The position numbers and the translations under genes were made by a program. From Dama dama (Eukaryota > Chordata > Mammalia > Artiodactyla > Cervidae), in contig NC_083714.1 in assembly GCF_033118175.1 (NCBI RefSeq), positions 2,542,001 to 2,606,000 of the forward strand: a DNA stretch of 64,000 nt, given 5' to 3'. The notes beneath the pieces were generated by a model that worked only from the letters and a program-made list of their open reading frames with translations, did no database searches and was not told the DNA's origin. This document shows positions 62,735 through 64,000 of this stretch, in pieces; position 1 is the first letter of the stretch, and each line of letters begins with the position of its first letter.

Positions 62735-64000
62735 GCGGAGCATGAAACGGTGTTCAAAAACATGAAGAGCCTGAAAAGGTGTGAAAAATATGAAGAGCTT
62801 CAAAACGTGTCAAAATATGAGGAGCATGAAACGGTCTGAAAAATAGGAGGAGCAAGAAGCGGTGTTGAAAAACATGAAGAGCCTGAAAATGTGTGAAAAA
62901 TATGAATAGCTTAAAAAGGTGTGAAAAATATGAAGAGCTTCAAAAGCTGTCAAATGAGATGAGCATGATACGGTCTGAAAAATAGCAGGAGCATGAAGCG
63001 GTGTTCAAAAACATGAAGAGCCTGAAAAGGGGTGAAAATTATGAAGAGCTTAAAAAGGTGTCAAAATTATGAGGAGCATTAAACGGTCTGAAAAATAGGA
63101 GGAGCATTAAACGGTGTGGAAAAACATGAAGAGACTGAAAAGGTGTGGAAATATAGGAAGAGCTTCAAAATGTGTCAAATATATGAGGAGAAGGAAACGG
63201 TCTGAAAAATAGGAGGAGCATGAAACGGTCTGAAAAATAGGAAGAGCATGAAACGGACTGAAAAATAGGAGGATCATGAAGCGGTGTTGAAAATCGTGAA
63301 GAGCCTGAAATGGTGTGAAAAATGTGAAGAGCTTCAACAGGTGTCAAAAACTTGAGGAGAATGAAACGGTCTGAAAAATAGGAGGAGCATGAAGCTGTGT
63401 TGAAAAACATGAAGAGCCAGACAAGGTGTGAAAAATATGAAGAGCTTCAAAAAGTGTCAAAAATATGAGGAGCAAGAAACGGTCTGAAAAACAGGAGTAG
63501 CATGAAACGGTCTGAAAAATAGGAGGAGCATGAAGCTGTGTTGAAAAACATGAAGAGCCTGAAAAGGTGTGAAAAATATGAAGAGCTTCAAAAGGTGTAA
63601 AAAATGAGAGCAGCATGAAACGGTCTGAAAAATAGGAGGAGCATGAAGTGGAGCTGAAAAACATGAAGTGCCTGAAAAGGTGTGCAAAATATGAAGAGCT
63701 TCAAAAGGTGTAAAAAATGAGATGAGCATGAAACGGTCTGAAAAATAGGAGGAGCATGAACTGGTGCTGAACAATATGAAGAGCCTGAAAAGGTGAGAAA
63801 AATATGAAGAGCTTTAAAAGGTGTGAAAAATATGACGAGCATGAAACGGTCTGAAAAATTGGAGGAGCATGAAGCGTTGTTGAAAATCTTGAAGAGCTTG
63901 AAAAGGTGTGAAAAATATGAAGAGCTTCAAAAGGTTTCAAAAATATGAGGATCATGAAACGGTCTGAAAAATAGGAGCAACATGAAACGGTCTGAAAAAT
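62735..64000. repeat. Large higher-order satellite repeat, truncated third copy (runs off window)
   Basis: Matches 58171-59436 at an offset of 4564 bp and 48951-50216 at 13784 bp, with very few substitutions. It starts about 6.1 kb into the repeat, so the first two thirds are missing here. At some sites it agrees with copy B against A, at others with A against B (for example GGTGTG near 63906 where copy B has GGTATG). The window ends inside it. Confidence 0.92.

Noticed and set aside
1..64000. AGGAGGAGCATG looks like a bacterial ribosome binding site with a start codon
   Set aside because: It is part of the D-monomer consensus and is repeated hundreds of times. Plus-strand frames after it stop quickly at TGA or TAG within a monomer or two.
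1..64000. CENP-B box within the satellite
   Set aside because: I looked for TTCG followed by CGGG at the right spacing on both strands by eye. The satellite has ACGG or GCGG but no adjoining TTCG element, so no box can be supported. A motif scan would settle it.
1..64000. Heat-shock element in GAAGAGCTTC of monomer B
   Set aside because: The GAA and TTC are separated by four bases, not the two of a standard head-to-head element, so the match is only superficial.
1..64000. Zinc-finger gene cluster suggested by the number 28
   Set aside because: Zinc-finger repeats are 28 codons (84 bp). Here the period is 28 bp, and translations lack the paired Cys and His spacing.

Overview
The window is almost entirely tandem satellite DNA from a mammalian nuclear genome, interrupted once by a LINE-1 retrotransposon fragment. 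No host protein-coding gene, tRNA, rRNA or other RNA gene could be supported. The host is most likely a ruminant artiodactyl. This rests on the LINE-1: its ORF2 C-terminus (YTMEYYSAIKKN, then MKLEPIIQSEVSQK) and its 3' untranslated region match my memory of bovine-type L1. No database search was possible, so the species stays open. I do not recognise the satellite as a named family.

The satellite has a clear hierarchy. The base element is a purine-rich monomer of about 28 bp. Four diverged monomers (A 29 bp, B 28, C 28, D 28) make a 113-bp unit, and there are roughly 550 unit equivalents in the window. The units are grouped into higher-order repeats: local 113, 170, 226, 308, 311 and 339-bp tandem copies, paired blocks at 1,654 and 1,998 bp, a rearranged pair about 7.5 kb apart, and a large repeat of 8.6-8.9 kb (offset 9.2-9.5 kb) present as two near-identical copies plus a truncated third.

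Layout: 1-9725 heterogeneous satellite; 9726-11166 LINE-1, 5'-truncated and 5'-inverted, flanked by a perfect 13-bp target-site duplication; 11180-20739 heterogeneous satellite with a 1,654-bp paired block; 20740-25590 and 28268-32862 two rearranged copies of one higher-order block; 33405-37012 two copies of a 1.6-kb block; 36990-42498 mixed satellite, partly a diverged copy of the next block; 42499-51382 and 52030-60602 the two large near-identical copies; 60603-62734 diverged satellite; 62735-64000 the start of a third, truncated large copy that runs off the window.

Homogeneity rises from left to right. The left third shows only short, patchy long-range similarity and carries the LINE-1, while the right third was copied recently in blocks of about 9 kb. 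Many open frames of 60-205 codons occur on the minus strand. They are a by-product of a repeat that has few TTA, CTA or TCA triplets on the plus strand, and I do not call them genes.
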